From NCBI GenBank assembly GCA_903857495.1, contig CAIOFF010000020.1:62001-126000 (forward strand): 64,000 bases of DNA, in the 5' to 3' direction. A program made the position numbers and the translations under genes. Of this stretch, positions 26,049 through 34,745 are shown piece after piece. The notes under the pieces were generated by a model. That model saw only the letters and a program-made list of their open reading frames with translations, made no database searches and was not told the DNA's origin. The DNA is from an uncultured Holophagaceae bacterium (GTDB taxonomy: Bacteria; Acidobacteriota; Holophagae; Holophagales; Holophagaceae). Within the stretch, counting starts at the first letter, position 1; each line of letters starts with the position of its first letter.

Positions 26049-26525
26049 CTACCGCGAGCCACGCCGGATGGCCTGGATCAGGTCGTCCAGCCGCTGCAGG
26101 AACGTGGAGCGGTCCCGGGCGGTGAAGGGCGCGGGACCGCCACCCATCTCGCCCATGGCCCTCAGGTTGGCCATGAGCTCGCGGCTGGCCAGGGCGTCAC
26201 CGATGGATTCAGGTGAGTAGACGCGGCCCTTGGCGTCCAGCACCCGGGCGCCCTGCTCCAGGCAGCGGGCGGCGAGGGGGATGTCCGCCGTCACGGCGAT
26301 ATCCGTGGGGGTGACCCGCTCGGCGATCCAGTCATCGGCCCCATCGAAGATGCCCCGGGCCACCACCACGGCCTCGAACAGCGGGTTGCGCGGGATCCGC
26401 AGCAGCGAGTTGGAGACCACGAAGACCCGGAGCCCGCAGCGGAGCGCCACGCGGAAGATCTCGTCCTTCACGGGGCACGCGTCGGCGTCCACGAAGATGC
26501 GGATGGCGGGTGTGGCAGGGGCCAC
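26049..26525 (-). CDS. UPF0178 (YaiI/YqxD) family protein
   Basis: A 158-aa PIN-like-fold protein of unknown function. RIFVDADACPVKDEIFRVA is the family signature with its acidic metal-binding residues, and TPTDIAVTADIPLAARCLEQGA the second. GTG at 26525 gives a family-like short N-terminus and begins just after the stop of the STAS-like gene. An ATG at 26558 would overlap that gene by 31 bases. Confidence 0.85.
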   Translation of the reverse strand: MAPATPAIRIFVDADACPVKDEIFRVALRCGLRVFVVSNSLLRIPRNPLFEAVVVARGIFDGADDWIAERVTPTDIAVTADIPLAARCLEQGARVLDAKGRVYSPESIGDALASRELMANLRAMGEMGGGPAPFTARDRSTFLQRLDDLIQAIRRGSR

Positions 26526-26527
26526 CG

Positions 26528-26899
26528 TCAAGGCGTCCCACCCGCAGCATCCAGCCACTGGTCCGCCTCTTCCACGCTGGAGACTTCCACGGCCTCGAAG
26601 CCGGCCTCGGTGCTGATCCGCTGGGCCTGGATGCGGCTGAGGGGGATCTTCACCACCCGGACCACGGGGCCGGCGCCCTTGAGCTTGAGGCCCGATTTGG
26701 CGCGCAGGAAATCCTTGAAGCCCTCCTGGTCGGAGGCATAGAGACCGGAGATGTCCGAGACCACGCCGAAGCCCGGGGCGAGCTTGCCGGCCTCCGTAAG
26801 GATGGCCTTGATGATCGCCTGCCGCTCGGCGCTGTCGAGGCTCCCGGCCAGGGTGAGGTAGAGCCGGTTCCGTTCAGGGTCGGAGCGGACTTCGAACAT
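26528..26899 (-). CDS. STAS-like small protein of unknown function
   Basis: A 123-aa cytoplasmic protein with alternating strands and helices (RNRLYLTLAGSLDSAERQAI, GFGVVSDISGLYASDQEG, VRVVKIPLSRIQAQRIS), resembling a SpoIIAA/STAS fold. No phosphorylatable serine pattern is certain. It sits between folE and the UPF0178 gene with very small gaps, so the three are probably co-transcribed. Confidence 0.6.
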   Translation of the reverse strand: MFEVRSDPERNRLYLTLAGSLDSAERQAIIKAILTEAGKLAPGFGVVSDISGLYASDQEGFKDFLRAKSGLKLKGAGPVVRVVKIPLSRIQAQRISTEAGFEAVEVSSVEEADQWLDAAGGTP

Positions 26900-26907
26900 G
26901 GTTGGCC

Positions 26908-27447
26908 TTAGACCTGGAAGGGTGGTGGGGGTTGCGTCGCCCAGGTCCCGCCCAGCAGGGTGGTCCGGACGGGCACGCCGGGGGTATGGACGCCCCGGTG
27001 GCTCATGCAGGTGTGCACGGCCACGAGCTGGACACCCCAGGCGGCGGGCCGGAGGTGGGTCTCGAGCGCCTCGGCGATCTGCTGTGCCATGCGCTCCTGC
27101 ACCTGCAGGCGCCAGGCATAGGCCTGCACCACGCGGACCAGCTTGGAGAGCCCGACGGTGCCGCCGGCTCCGGGCAGGTAGCCCACGGTGGCGTGGCCTT
27201 CGAAGGGGGCCAGGTGGTGCTCACAGGTGCTGACGAAGGGGATGCGCTCCAGGATGACGGGCACCGGGGCGAGCACCCCGGGCAGGGGCTTCAGCTCCGC
27301 GCCTAGGTCCGTGCCGTAGCCCGCTAGGCGCTCCCGCCAGAAGTCCGCCACCCGGGCTGGCGTGGCCTGCAACTCCGGAGCGTCCGGGTCCTGGCCGAGG
27401 CTGGCCAGCAACTCCCGCACAGCTCGGGCGGTTCGCGCCTCATCCAT
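26908..27447 (-). CDS. folE: GTP cyclohydrolase I
   Basis: A 179-aa enzyme that turns GTP into dihydroneopterin triphosphate, the first step of folate synthesis. STCEHHLAPFEGHATVGYLP has the zinc Cys and active-site His residues, GLSKLVRVVQAYAWRLQVQ the conserved helix, and VHTCMSHRGVHTPG the second zinc Cys and His. Length is close to the family norm. ATG at 27447 with gagagg upstream. Confidence 0.95.
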   Translation of the reverse strand: MDEARTARAVRELLASLGQDPDAPELQATPARVADFWRERLAGYGTDLGAELKPLPGVLAPVPVILERIPFVSTCEHHLAPFEGHATVGYLPGAGGTVGLSKLVRVVQAYAWRLQVQERMAQQIAEALETHLRPAAWGVQLVAVHTCMSHRGVHTPGVPVRTTLLGGTWATQPPPPFQV

Positions 27448-27613
27448 GGCCTCTCCTCACGGCCTCAGTGTATAGCGGCCTTCCAGGGGGCATGAACGGA
27501 TCCCGCGGGTTGGCTCAAATTCAGACGACCCTCCTGTCCTCAAGAATGGTGCGCCGGGGCCGATCAGTGCCTTACCCCCGGGTCTGAGGCCCGGCTAAAC
27601 CCTTGGAGGTCCC

Positions 27614-28021
27614 GTGAAGGTGCCCCGTTTCCTGCCCGTCCTCACCCTGCTACTGGGAGCCGTGCTCCCCCTGGCCGCGGGAGAATTCGCTGTGCTCAAG
27701 TCCGAGACGGAACTCGCCCGCAAGGAGCTGGTGACCATGGTGCTCTACCGGGACAAACGCACCCCCGAGCAGCAGAAGCTGGTCAAGGACACGGCCAACG
27801 CCGTCAGCGCCCACCTCGCGAAGATGAAGGCCCCGGCGGGCCGGGGGCCCCAGTTCAAGGAGCTCAAGGAGACCTGGGAGGCCTTCAAGCACACCCGCGA
27901 GACCGAGCTGGTGCCGGCCATCCTGGCGGGGGAGAAGGAGAAGGCCGAGAAGATCGCCGCAGGCATCCAGAAGGTGCGCCTCGAGCGGTGCTACGCCCTC
28001 ATGCTCGAGCTGGACAAGTAG
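27614..28021 (+). CDS. Exported four-helix-type protein of unknown function
   Basis: A 135-aa protein from GTG 27614, with a ggaggt site. Signal peptide VKVPRFLPVLTLLLGAVLPLAAG. The mature part is helical and charged (ETELARKELVTMVLYRDKRT ... RLERCYALMLELD), similar in look to the four-helix-bundle sensor modules of chemoreceptors, but without TM anchor at the C-terminus. Its last 23 bases overlap the end of the convergent Mur-ligase fusion gene. Confidence 0.6.
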   Translation: MKVPRFLPVLTLLLGAVLPLAAGEFAVLKSETELARKELVTMVLYRDKRTPEQQKLVKDTANAVSAHLAKMKAPAGRGPQFKELKETWEAFKHTRETELVPAILAGEKEKAEKIAAGIQKVRLERCYALMLELDK

Positions 28022-29957
28022 GCTCCGCGAGCCGGGTAAGGATCTGCCGGGAGAGCTCCGTGAGGGAGGGATCCCGGGCGCCCATCACCAGGACCAGGTC
28101 GCCGGGCAGGGCCTCTGCGGCCAGGCGCGTCACCAGCCAGTCCCGAGAGGGGGCGTGCTCGGCGGTGCCGAGGCGCGGCAGGATGTCGGCGATCACCTCG
28201 GCGCTGCTGATGTCCCGGGCGGCGGTGCCGCCGGCGTAGAAGACATCCAGGAACCAGAGCCGGTCCTGAGTCCGCAGCTCCGTGGCGAAGGTCTCCACGA
28301 AGTCCGCGCGCAGGAACTTGAGGGGGCCGAAGCCGTGAGGCTGGAAGATGGCCAGCACCCTGCCGCCGGTGCCCTCCACCCGCAGGTGCGCGGCCCGGAT
28401 GGAGGCCGCGACCTTCGCGGGGTTGTGGCCGAAGTCGTCCACCACGGTGACGCCTCGGGCGGTGCCCAGCACCTGGAAGCGGCGGGCCACGCCCTGGAAA
28501 CCGGCCAGGGGCGCGCCCATGGCCGCCAGGGGCACGCCCAGAGCGGCGCAGGCCGCCATGGCCGCAAGCGCGTTCTCCAGGTTGTGCCGGCCCGGGACCG
28601 GCAGCCGGAAGGGCTGACCGCGCACCGTGAAGGTGGTGCCCTCGGGACCGGTCTGGATGGCCTCGGCCCGGAAGGCGGCCCCGGGTCCGCAGCCGAAGAC
28701 CGTGGCACCAACGGCGAACTCCCGCAGGTTGTCGGCCTCGCCCACGAGGGCGCCTTCGCGCAGCTGGGAACAGAAGGTGCGGAACATCGCCGCCACCGCG
28801 TCCATCTCCTTGTGGTCCCGCTGGAGGTTGAGCAGCACGCCCAGGGCCGCGTGGTAGCGCACCACGGAGCCGTCGCTCTCATCGGCCTCGATGACCAGCA
28901 GGTCGGACGGTCCCGCCCAGGCGTTGCCCCAGAGTCCCTCCCGCTGCAGCTCCACCAGCTCGCCGCCGGTGATGATCGAAGGCTCGCGGCCCGCGCCCCG
29001 GAGGATCGCGAAGACCATGGCGGCGGTGGTGGACTTGCCGCTGGTGCCGGTCACCGCCACGGTGCGGTAGCGCGCCACCAGGTGCGCCAGCAGCTCGGAG
29101 CGGTGCAGCACCGGGACCCCCAGGCGACGCGCCGCCGCCACGTCCGGCACGTCCTCCTCCACGGCGGTGGACACGACCAGGGCCGCGCAGTCACCCGCGA
29201 GGCCCGCCCCGTCCTGGGGGAAGATCGTCACGCCCAGGGCCTCCAGCCGGGCGCGGTCCTCGGGGCGCTGGGCCCGGTCGAAGCTGCGGTCGCTGCCGCT
29301 GGCGCGGCCGCCCTTCATGGCCACGAACTGGGCCAGGGCGCTCATGCCGCTGCCCGCCACACCCGCGAAGTGCAGTCGGCCGAGCCCCAGGCCATCACCC
29401 GACAGCCCGTCGGCGATGAGCACGGGATCCCCCACCGCCACGCGGTCGAAGAGGTCCACGACCTCGGCGTTGCCCAGCCGCACGCAGCCGTGGGAGACGG
29501 GCTGGCCCAGCAGACCCTCCTGGTTGGTGCCGTGCAGGTAGATGAAGCGCTCGAAGGAGTCGTGGCCGGGACCACGGTTCCAGCCTTCCTCCAGGCCCTC
29601 CAGGGGCAGCACCCGGGTGAGGATGAGGTCCTCCGTGCGGGGCTCGCCATGCCAGACCTCGCCCGTGGGCACCTTGGCGCGGAAGACGGCGCCCGGTTCC
29701 GCTCCGGCGCCGAGGCAGGCCTGGATGCGATGCCAGCCCGTGGGCGTGCGGTAGGAATTCTCCTGGCACCCCAGTCCGTTCAAGGCGGTGGAGATGGCGG
29801 CCTCGAAGACCAGCCGGCCGCCTTCCAGGAGGCCCAGGCGCTGGGCCTGGGCGTCCACCACCAGGATCCGGTCGCCGGCCGGGTCGGGAGCGCCTGGGCG
29901 CGAGCGGGCGGCGACCGCCATGGCCCGGTAGCGCGCCGCCAGGACAGGATCGATCAC
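27999..29957 (-). CDS. L,D-transpeptidase (YkuD) fused to a MurC/Mpl-like Mur ligase
   Basis: A 652-aa fusion. Residues 30-182 are a YkuD L,D-transpeptidase: FIYLHGTNQEG (His142) and PVSHGCVRL (His156, Cys158). From residue 195 a full Mur ligase follows: LHFAGVAGSGMSALAQF (Rossmann), VTGTSGKSTTAAM (ATP loop, 302-314), IEADESDGS and VVDDFGHNPAKVA. The last motif is DDFGHNP rather than the usual DDYxHHP. No signal peptide is seen, odd for an L,D-transpeptidase, which normally works in the periplasm. Start GTG overlaps the upstream stop (GTGA, four bases), so translation is coupled. Likely a peptidoglycan precursor or recycling role; substrate unknown. Confidence 0.85.
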   Translation of the reverse strand: MIDPVLAARYRAMAVAARSRPGAPDPAGDRILVVDAQAQRLGLLEGGRLVFEAAISTALNGLGCQENSYRTPTGWHRIQACLGAGAEPGAVFRAKVPTGEVWHGEPRTEDLILTRVLPLEGLEEGWNRGPGHDSFERFIYLHGTNQEGLLGQPVSHGCVRLGNAEVVDLFDRVAVGDPVLIADGLSGDGLGLGRLHFAGVAGSGMSALAQFVAMKGGRASGSDRSFDRAQRPEDRARLEALGVTIFPQDGAGLAGDCAALVVSTAVEEDVPDVAAARRLGVPVLHRSELLAHLVARYRTVAVTGTSGKSTTAAMVFAILRGAGREPSIITGGELVELQREGLWGNAWAGPSDLLVIEADESDGSVVRYHAALGVLLNLQRDHKEMDAVAAMFRTFCSQLREGALVGEADNLREFAVGATVFGCGPGAAFRAEAIQTGPEGTTFTVRGQPFRLPVPGRHNLENALAAMAACAALGVPLAAMGAPLAGFQGVARRFQVLGTARGVTVVDDFGHNPAKVAASIRAAHLRVEGTGGRVLAIFQPHGFGPLKFLRADFVETFATELRTQDRLWFLDVFYAGGTAARDISSAEVIADILPRLGTAEHAPSRDWLVTRLAAEALPGDLVLVMGARDPSLTELSRQILTRLAEPTCPARA

Positions 29958-31906
29958 GAGTCGGCTCCGACGATCCGCCCGGCGAGGGCGCTGGCGGCGA
30001 CGGTGGCGGGGCTGGCCAGCCACATCTGGCCCGGGCCGCTGCGGCCGGGGAAGTTTCGGTTGATGGCGCTGACCGTGACCTGGTCCGCCCGGCTGGAGAC
30101 GCCGGGACCGGCGTTGATGCAGGCCCCGCAGGAGCTGCCGAGCACCACCGCGCCGACGGCCTCGAAGGCCTTGAGCCAGCCCTCGGCCTCGGCGTAGCGG
30201 CGCACGTCCTCGCTGCCGCACTGCACGAAGAACTGCACCCCCTCGGGGACGCGGCGACCGGCCCGGACTGCGGGGAGGATGGCCTCGTAGGCCCGGCGGA
30301 GGTCCTCGCGCTTGCCGCCGGTGCAGCTGCCCAGGTAGGCGATGTCGATGGGCACCGCCTCGGCGAGGTCCGCCAGGGCCAGGCCGTTGCCGGGGTCGCC
30401 CGGGCGGGCCAGCATGGGGCCTAGCGCGGCGCAGTCGAGGTCCAGGGTGTGGGCGTAGTCGGCGTCCTCGTCGCCGCGCATCCAGGGCTCCAGAGCCAGG
30501 TCCAGGCCGCGGCGCTCCTTGAGGAAGCGGCAGGTCTCCGCGTCCGGGGCCACCAGGCCTGTGAAGCCGCCGATCTCGGCGGCCATGTTGGTCAGGGTGG
30601 CGCGCTCGTCCGTGTCGAGATCCCGCAGGCCCTCGCCCTGATACTCGATGACATGGCCGAGGGCGCCGCCCTCGCGGATCAGGGGCTGGGCCAGCAGGTG
30701 CAGGACCAGATCCTTGGCGGACACACCGGCCCGCAGCCGGCCGTTGAGGCGCACCCGCAGGGTGGGCGGCACCGTGACGCGGACATCGCCGGTGACCCAG
30801 GCGCAAGCGATGTCCGTGGTGCCGATGCCGAAGGCCAGGCAGCCCAGGGCGCCCGAGTGGGGGGTATGCGAGTCGGTGCCCACGACTACCTGGCCGGGGC
30901 CGGCATAGCGCTCGGTCATGAGGGCGTGGCAGATGCCCTCGCTGCCGGAGCCATCGGCGAGCTCGCCGTGGAGGCGGATGCCATGCCGGGCGCAGAAGGC
31001 CTCCTGGGCCGGCTTGAGGCCCTCGGCCACCGCCAGCAGGCCCAGGGCTCGGTGGTCCGGGTGGATGCTGTGGTGCAGGAAGGTGAGGTGGTCGCGGAAG
31101 GCCAGGATGGACGCCGGGTCGCGGAGTACCGCCTCGGGTCCCAGGGCCTGCTCCAGGAACCGGGCGGCCATGGGGGTCACGTACTCGTGGCTGAAGCGCC
31201 AGTCCGCCCGCACGAAGAGGCCGTCGCCGGGCCGCACCGCCGGAAGCCCGGTCTTGCCGGCGGCCGCGTCTGCGATGGCGTGGCGGGCCAGCAGCTTCTC
31301 CGCGTAGGTCATGGGGCGTGCTGCATGGGCCGGGAGGGGCGGCGCGACCTCGCCCGTCAGCCGCGCGGCGTTGTAGGCGAAGAGACCCCCGCGCCGCACG
31401 ATCTCGGCGGTGACCGGATCGAGCCCATCTGTGAACTCGGCGAGGGGGATGGCCTCGCCCTGGCGCAGACGCGACACCAGGCCGAAGTCCGTGCTGGTGA
31501 GCAGGCCCAGGTTCTGGCAGTTCTGGCGGTAGATGCGCTCGAAGCTCTCGGCGATCACCAGGCGGAGGCCCGCGCACCACTCGGCGTAGGGACTGGCCTC
31601 GCGGCTGCTGCCCTTGCCCCGCCGCTTGCCGGCCACGCTGACCACGAAGCCGCCGGCCCGCACGGCGCCCTCCCCGATGGGAGACATGCCACCACAACGC
31701 AGGCCGAGGTACGGGAAGTCACCCAGCTTCTCGTCGTAGTGGTAGCAGATGTGGGCGGGCGTGATCTCGTCGGTGCTGATCTGGTCCCGGAGCGGACCGG
31801 CCGCTTCCAGTGTCAGGTCCTCGCCAGCGAGCTGCCGGAGGATCCGGGCCGGATCCTCCGAGAGGAAAAGGATTCGGCCAGCAAAGCGGATCGAGTCGGG
31901 CAGCAT
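29954..31906 (-). CDS. Aconitase-family hydro-lyase with LeuD-like domain in front of LeuC-like domain
   Basis: A 650-aa protein. Residues 1-170 form the swivel domain (DQISTDEITPAHICY; GKRRGKGSSREASPYAEW, where the SSRE loop binds substrate). Residues 220-650 form the Fe-S large-subunit part: VVGTDSHTPHSGALG, the first cluster Cys in YLGSCTGGKRED, and the pair in LGSSCGACINAG. In most leucine pathways LeuC and LeuD are separate, and in aconitase the swivel is C-terminal; here it is N-terminal. It could be 3-isopropylmalate dehydratase, a homoaconitase or another relative. Coupled to the transpeptidase-Mur ligase gene. Confidence 0.8.
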   Translation of the reverse strand: MLPDSIRFAGRILFLSEDPARILRQLAGEDLTLEAAGPLRDQISTDEITPAHICYHYDEKLGDFPYLGLRCGGMSPIGEGAVRAGGFVVSVAGKRRGKGSSREASPYAEWCAGLRLVIAESFERIYRQNCQNLGLLTSTDFGLVSRLRQGEAIPLAEFTDGLDPVTAEIVRRGGLFAYNAARLTGEVAPPLPAHAARPMTYAEKLLARHAIADAAAGKTGLPAVRPGDGLFVRADWRFSHEYVTPMAARFLEQALGPEAVLRDPASILAFRDHLTFLHHSIHPDHRALGLLAVAEGLKPAQEAFCARHGIRLHGELADGSGSEGICHALMTERYAGPGQVVVGTDSHTPHSGALGCLAFGIGTTDIACAWVTGDVRVTVPPTLRVRLNGRLRAGVSAKDLVLHLLAQPLIREGGALGHVIEYQGEGLRDLDTDERATLTNMAAEIGGFTGLVAPDAETCRFLKERRGLDLALEPWMRGDEDADYAHTLDLDCAALGPMLARPGDPGNGLALADLAEAVPIDIAYLGSCTGGKREDLRRAYEAILPAVRAGRRVPEGVQFFVQCGSEDVRRYAEAEGWLKAFEAVGAVVLGSSCGACINAGPGVSSRADQVTVSAINRNFPGRSGPGQMWLASPATVAASALAGRIVGADS

Positions 31907-31925
31907 CTCTCCAGCCTACTTCGTT

Positions 31926-31975
31926 CTCCCAAACACACGAAGGCCCCCGGACGGGGGCCTTCGTGTGTTTGGGAG
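31926..31975. terminator. Perfect 23-bp hairpin between two minus-strand genes
   Basis: Bases 31926-31948 pair perfectly with 31953-31975 around a GGAC loop. The arms start CTCCCAAACACACGAAGG. There is no T tract after it in either direction, but the stem is very stable. It lies four bases beyond the stop of the DUF1292-like gene and would end or attenuate that transcript. Confidence 0.75.
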
Positions 31976-31979
31976 TAGG

Positions 31980-32327
31980 TCAGTCCTTCTCTTCCTCGGC
32001 CTTGAGCTTGGCTTCCTGCTCGTCGAGGTGCTTCATGAGGCGCTCGGCCAGGGGCTCGTCGTCCAGGGGCGTGAACATGTCGTCCTTGACCTCGAAGATC
32101 TCGAGGCTCAGGCCCTCTTCGGGATCCGCGGTGCCCTCTTCCTGAGCCTGCAGCTCGGCCAGGGGGGCGAGAATGGCGAAGTTGCGGCCCTCGAACTCGA
32201 GTTCCTCGAGGATGGCGAACTCTTCCTTTTCGCCGTTCTCGTCTTCGAGTTCCACCACTTCGATCTCGAAGGAATCATCGTGGTCGTGGTTGCAGTCTGG
32301 TCCGTGTTCGTGACCTTCATGAGCCAT
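31980..32327 (-). CDS. Acidic DUF1292-like protein with His-rich start
   Basis: A 115-aa very acidic protein. It begins MAHEGHEHGPDCNHDHDD, a possible metal-binding stretch (six His, one Cys), followed by EIEVVELEDENGEKEEFAIL and FAILAPL, the DUF1292 pattern. Function unknown. ATG at 32327 chosen for its ggaggag site. It follows flgA on the same strand with a 76-base gap and ends at the large hairpin. Confidence 0.75.
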   Translation of the reverse strand: MAHEGHEHGPDCNHDHDDSFEIEVVELEDENGEKEEFAILEELEFEGRNFAILAPLAELQAQEEGTADPEEGLSLEIFEVKDDMFTPLDDEPLAERLMKHLDEQEAKLKAEEEKD

Positions 32328-32403
32328 GGGCTCCTCCTTGCGCAAGGGTCAAGAATACGGTCGAACGCCTGTCCGGCCAAGGGAATAAGCACACTGCCGG
32401 AAG

Positions 32404-33087
32404 CTATGGGAGCTTGGCTTCCCCGGGGCCGGTGACGATGGCGCTGACCGTGCGCCGGGCGCCTGGGGCTTCCAGCCGAACCCGCTCGCCGAGGCCTGCC
32501 CGGCTGCGGGCGGTGGTGTCGACGCTGATGGTCAGGGCCTCGTGGGAGCTCGTCAGGCGGACCTTGTCGCCCATCTGCACCAGGGGAACGCCCTCCAGAT
32601 CCCCCCGCGTGAGGATCTTGCCCGAGACCACGGAGCGCATGAGTCGGTAGCCTGTGGGGAGCTCGGTCAGGGCACCCTCAGGGGGCACGCCCTCGAAGGG
32701 GCTGGACTCCACCTGGTCTTCGGTCAGCTCGGCCTTGCGGCTGAGGTCGAGCTTGGCGCGCAGCAGGTTGCCCACCCAGTGGCCTTCCAGGTCCACCCGG
32801 ACCATGCCGACCCGCTCGCCGTCCACCTTCAGGGTCACCACCACGAAGAACCGGCCCAGGGGCTCGCGCTTGCTCAGGTGCGTGGGCTCAAAGGTCAGGG
32901 TGCCGGCCCGGACGGTGGGCACCCGTGGCATCTGGGCCACCTTGAACTGGTGCTCGCCGCCGAAGGCCTTGGCCTCGCGCTGGGCGAAGGCCAGGGCCGC
33001 GTCCGCCAGCTTCTCGGAGGGCGAGGCGGAGGGCGCCTGGGCCACGAGGGCCGGCAGGGCCAGGAGCAGGAAGGCGGCGGTGTGCAT
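32404..33087 (-). CDS. flgA: Flagellar P-ring assembly chaperone FlgA
   Basis: A 227-aa exported protein. Signal peptide MHTAAFLLLALPALVAQ. The SAF-type C-terminal domain (about 135-227) shows YRLMRSVVSGKILTRGDLEG and VPLVQMGDKVRLTSSHEALT, typical of FlgA. It helps FlgI form the P ring in the periplasm. Follows flgG in the order flgF-flgG-flgA. The usual next genes flgH and flgI are not in this window. Confidence 0.88.
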   Translation of the reverse strand: MHTAAFLLLALPALVAQAPSASPSEKLADAALAFAQREAKAFGGEHQFKVAQMPRVPTVRAGTLTFEPTHLSKREPLGRFFVVVTLKVDGERVGMVRVDLEGHWVGNLLRAKLDLSRKAELTEDQVESSPFEGVPPEGALTELPTGYRLMRSVVSGKILTRGDLEGVPLVQMGDKVRLTSSHEALTISVDTTARSRAGLGERVRLEAPGARRTVSAIVTGPGEAKLP

Positions 33088-33099
33088 GGTCGAGCTTCT

Positions 33100-33891
33100 C
33101 TACGAGCGCTTGAGGTTGGCCACGAGGCTGAGCATGTTGTCCACGGTCTGGATGGTCTTGGAGTTGGCCTCATAGGCCCGCTGGCCGATGATCATGTTCA
33201 CCATTTCCTCGGCGACGTCCACGTTGGAGACTTCCAGGGAGCCCTGGGCGAGGGTGCCCAGGCCGTCGGCGCCGGGCACGCCGTCAATGGCGTCGCCGCT
33301 GGCGAGGGTGGGCTGCAGCAGGTTGCGGCCCAGCTGATTCAGGCCCGTGGGGTTGATGAAGTGCGACAGGGTGATCTGGCCCACCTGCTGGGGCTGGGTC
33401 TGGCCGGTCTGGGTCACGCTCACGGTGCCATCCGGCGCCACGGTGACGCTGAGGGCGTCCTGGGGGATGGTGATCTGGGGGTCCAGCAGGAAGCCCGCCG
33501 AGTTCACGAGGGCCCCGTTCTGGTCGGTGGTGAAGCCGCCATCCCGGGTATAGGCCATGGTGCCGTCCGGCATGGTGACCTTGAAGAAGCCGTCCCCCTC
33601 GATCGCCATGTCGAAGCGGTTGCCCGTCTGCCTCAGGTTGCCCGTGCTGTACTGCCGCATGAGGCTCTGCAACTTGGCGCCGTGGCCCATCTGGATGCCC
33701 GAGGGGATCGACGTGCTGTTGCTGGAGCTGGTGCCCGCCAGGTTCACGGTCTGGTAGAGCAGATCCTGGAACTCGGCCCGGGCCTTCTTGTAGCCTGTGG
33801 TGTTCACGTTCGCCAAGTTATTGGAAATGGTGTCCATGTTGTATTGCTGGACATTCATGCCCGCCGCTGCCGACCACATCGCACGCATCAT
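33100..33891 (-). CDS. flgG: Flagellar distal rod protein FlgG
   Basis: A 263-aa rod protein. The N-terminal motif MRAMWSAAAGMNVQQYNMDT continues into ISNNLANVNTTGYKKARAEF (rod helix). The central part has FDMAIEGDGFFKV and MAYTRDGGFTTD. The C-terminal helix is SNVDVAEEMVNMIIGQRAYE followed by NSKTIQTVDNMLSLVANL. Two in-frame ATGs overlap at the start after aggagg; both give nearly the same protein. Second gene of the flg group. Confidence 0.96.
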   Translation of the reverse strand: MMRAMWSAAAGMNVQQYNMDTISNNLANVNTTGYKKARAEFQDLLYQTVNLAGTSSSNSTSIPSGIQMGHGAKLQSLMRQYSTGNLRQTGNRFDMAIEGDGFFKVTMPDGTMAYTRDGGFTTDQNGALVNSAGFLLDPQITIPQDALSVTVAPDGTVSVTQTGQTQPQQVGQITLSHFINPTGLNQLGRNLLQPTLASGDAIDGVPGADGLGTLAQGSLEVSNVDVAEEMVNMIIGQRAYEANSKTIQTVDNMLSLVANLKRS

Positions 33892-33946
33892 GGGAACCTC
33901 CTGGGTGAATCACTGAAGACAGAAAAAGTGTTGGGAAGACAGGTCA

Positions 33947-34690
33947 CTACCTCGAGATGGCCACATCGTTGATGGACCTGGAGTCCAGGTCGTTGGAGAG
34001 GGTGGAGGCCACCTTCAGGCTCAGCTCGTAGAGCCGGTTCAGCCGGATCATCTCCACCATGGTGGAGGCGGCATCCACGCCGCTCTGCTCCAGGTGCCCC
34101 TGGGTGACGGTGCCCTTGAGGGGCGCCTCGGTGGCCCCGGTGGGATCAAACCGCAGGGCGCCGGTGCGCCTGAGGCTGCCGGCCTTCTCGAAGGCCTTCA
34201 GGTCCAGCTGACCCAGCACCTGCTCCTTCTGAGAAACGGAGCCGTCGGCCGAGATGGAGACATTCCCGTTCTTGGGGTCGACCACGATGGGCTGGCCGTT
34301 TTTGCCGAGTACGGGGTTGCCGTCCATGGCCTGGAGCTGGCCGTCCTTCCCCAGCTGGAGCCGCCCGTCCCGGGTGACCCGGTCCCCGGCTGGGGTCTTG
34401 ATGGTCAGGAAAGCATTGCCCTCAATGGCCACATCAAGGGGGCGGCCGGTGGCGCGCAGGGTTCCCTGTTCGGTGACCACGCCGGTTCCGGCGAAGATCA
34501 CACCGTCGTTCAGGCTGCCGCTCAGGGACAGCTTCCGCGCGCTGCCCTCGGCCTTGTTGAACACGGCGAAGAAGGCCTGATCGGGCTTGTAGCCCACCGT
34601 GGCCGCGTTCGCCAGGTTGTTCGCCACCACATCCAGTTGGAAGGACCGGGCCTTCAGGCTGCCAGCGGCGACATAGTATCCAGAATCCAT
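33947..34690 (-). CDS. flgF: Flagellar proximal rod protein FlgF
   Basis: A 247-aa rod/hook-family protein. DSGYYVAAGSLKARSFQLDV and VVANNLANAATVGYKPDQAFF form the N-terminal rod motif, LDVAIEGNAFLTIKTPAGDRV the middle, and SGVDAASTMVEMIRLNRLYE the C-terminal helix. It is shorter and more divergent than FlgG and precedes it, as FlgF usually does. The start ATG at 34690 has the weak gaggtgccc site. Confidence 0.9.
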   Translation of the reverse strand: MDSGYYVAAGSLKARSFQLDVVANNLANAATVGYKPDQAFFAVFNKAEGSARKLSLSGSLNDGVIFAGTGVVTEQGTLRATGRPLDVAIEGNAFLTIKTPAGDRVTRDGRLQLGKDGQLQAMDGNPVLGKNGQPIVVDPKNGNVSISADGSVSQKEQVLGQLDLKAFEKAGSLRRTGALRFDPTGATEAPLKGTVTQGHLEQSGVDAASTMVEMIRLNRLYELSLKVASTLSNDLDSRSINDVAISR

Positions 34691-34745
34691 TGGGCACCTC
34701 TCGCCCAGCCAGCGGCGGGGACGAGGGGACTACCGCCAAAGGGAT

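Noticed and set aside
30449-31978. A 509-codon plus-strand frame opposite the LeuD-LeuC fusion
   Set aside because: Shadow frame; the minus strand contains the intact aconitase-family motifs.
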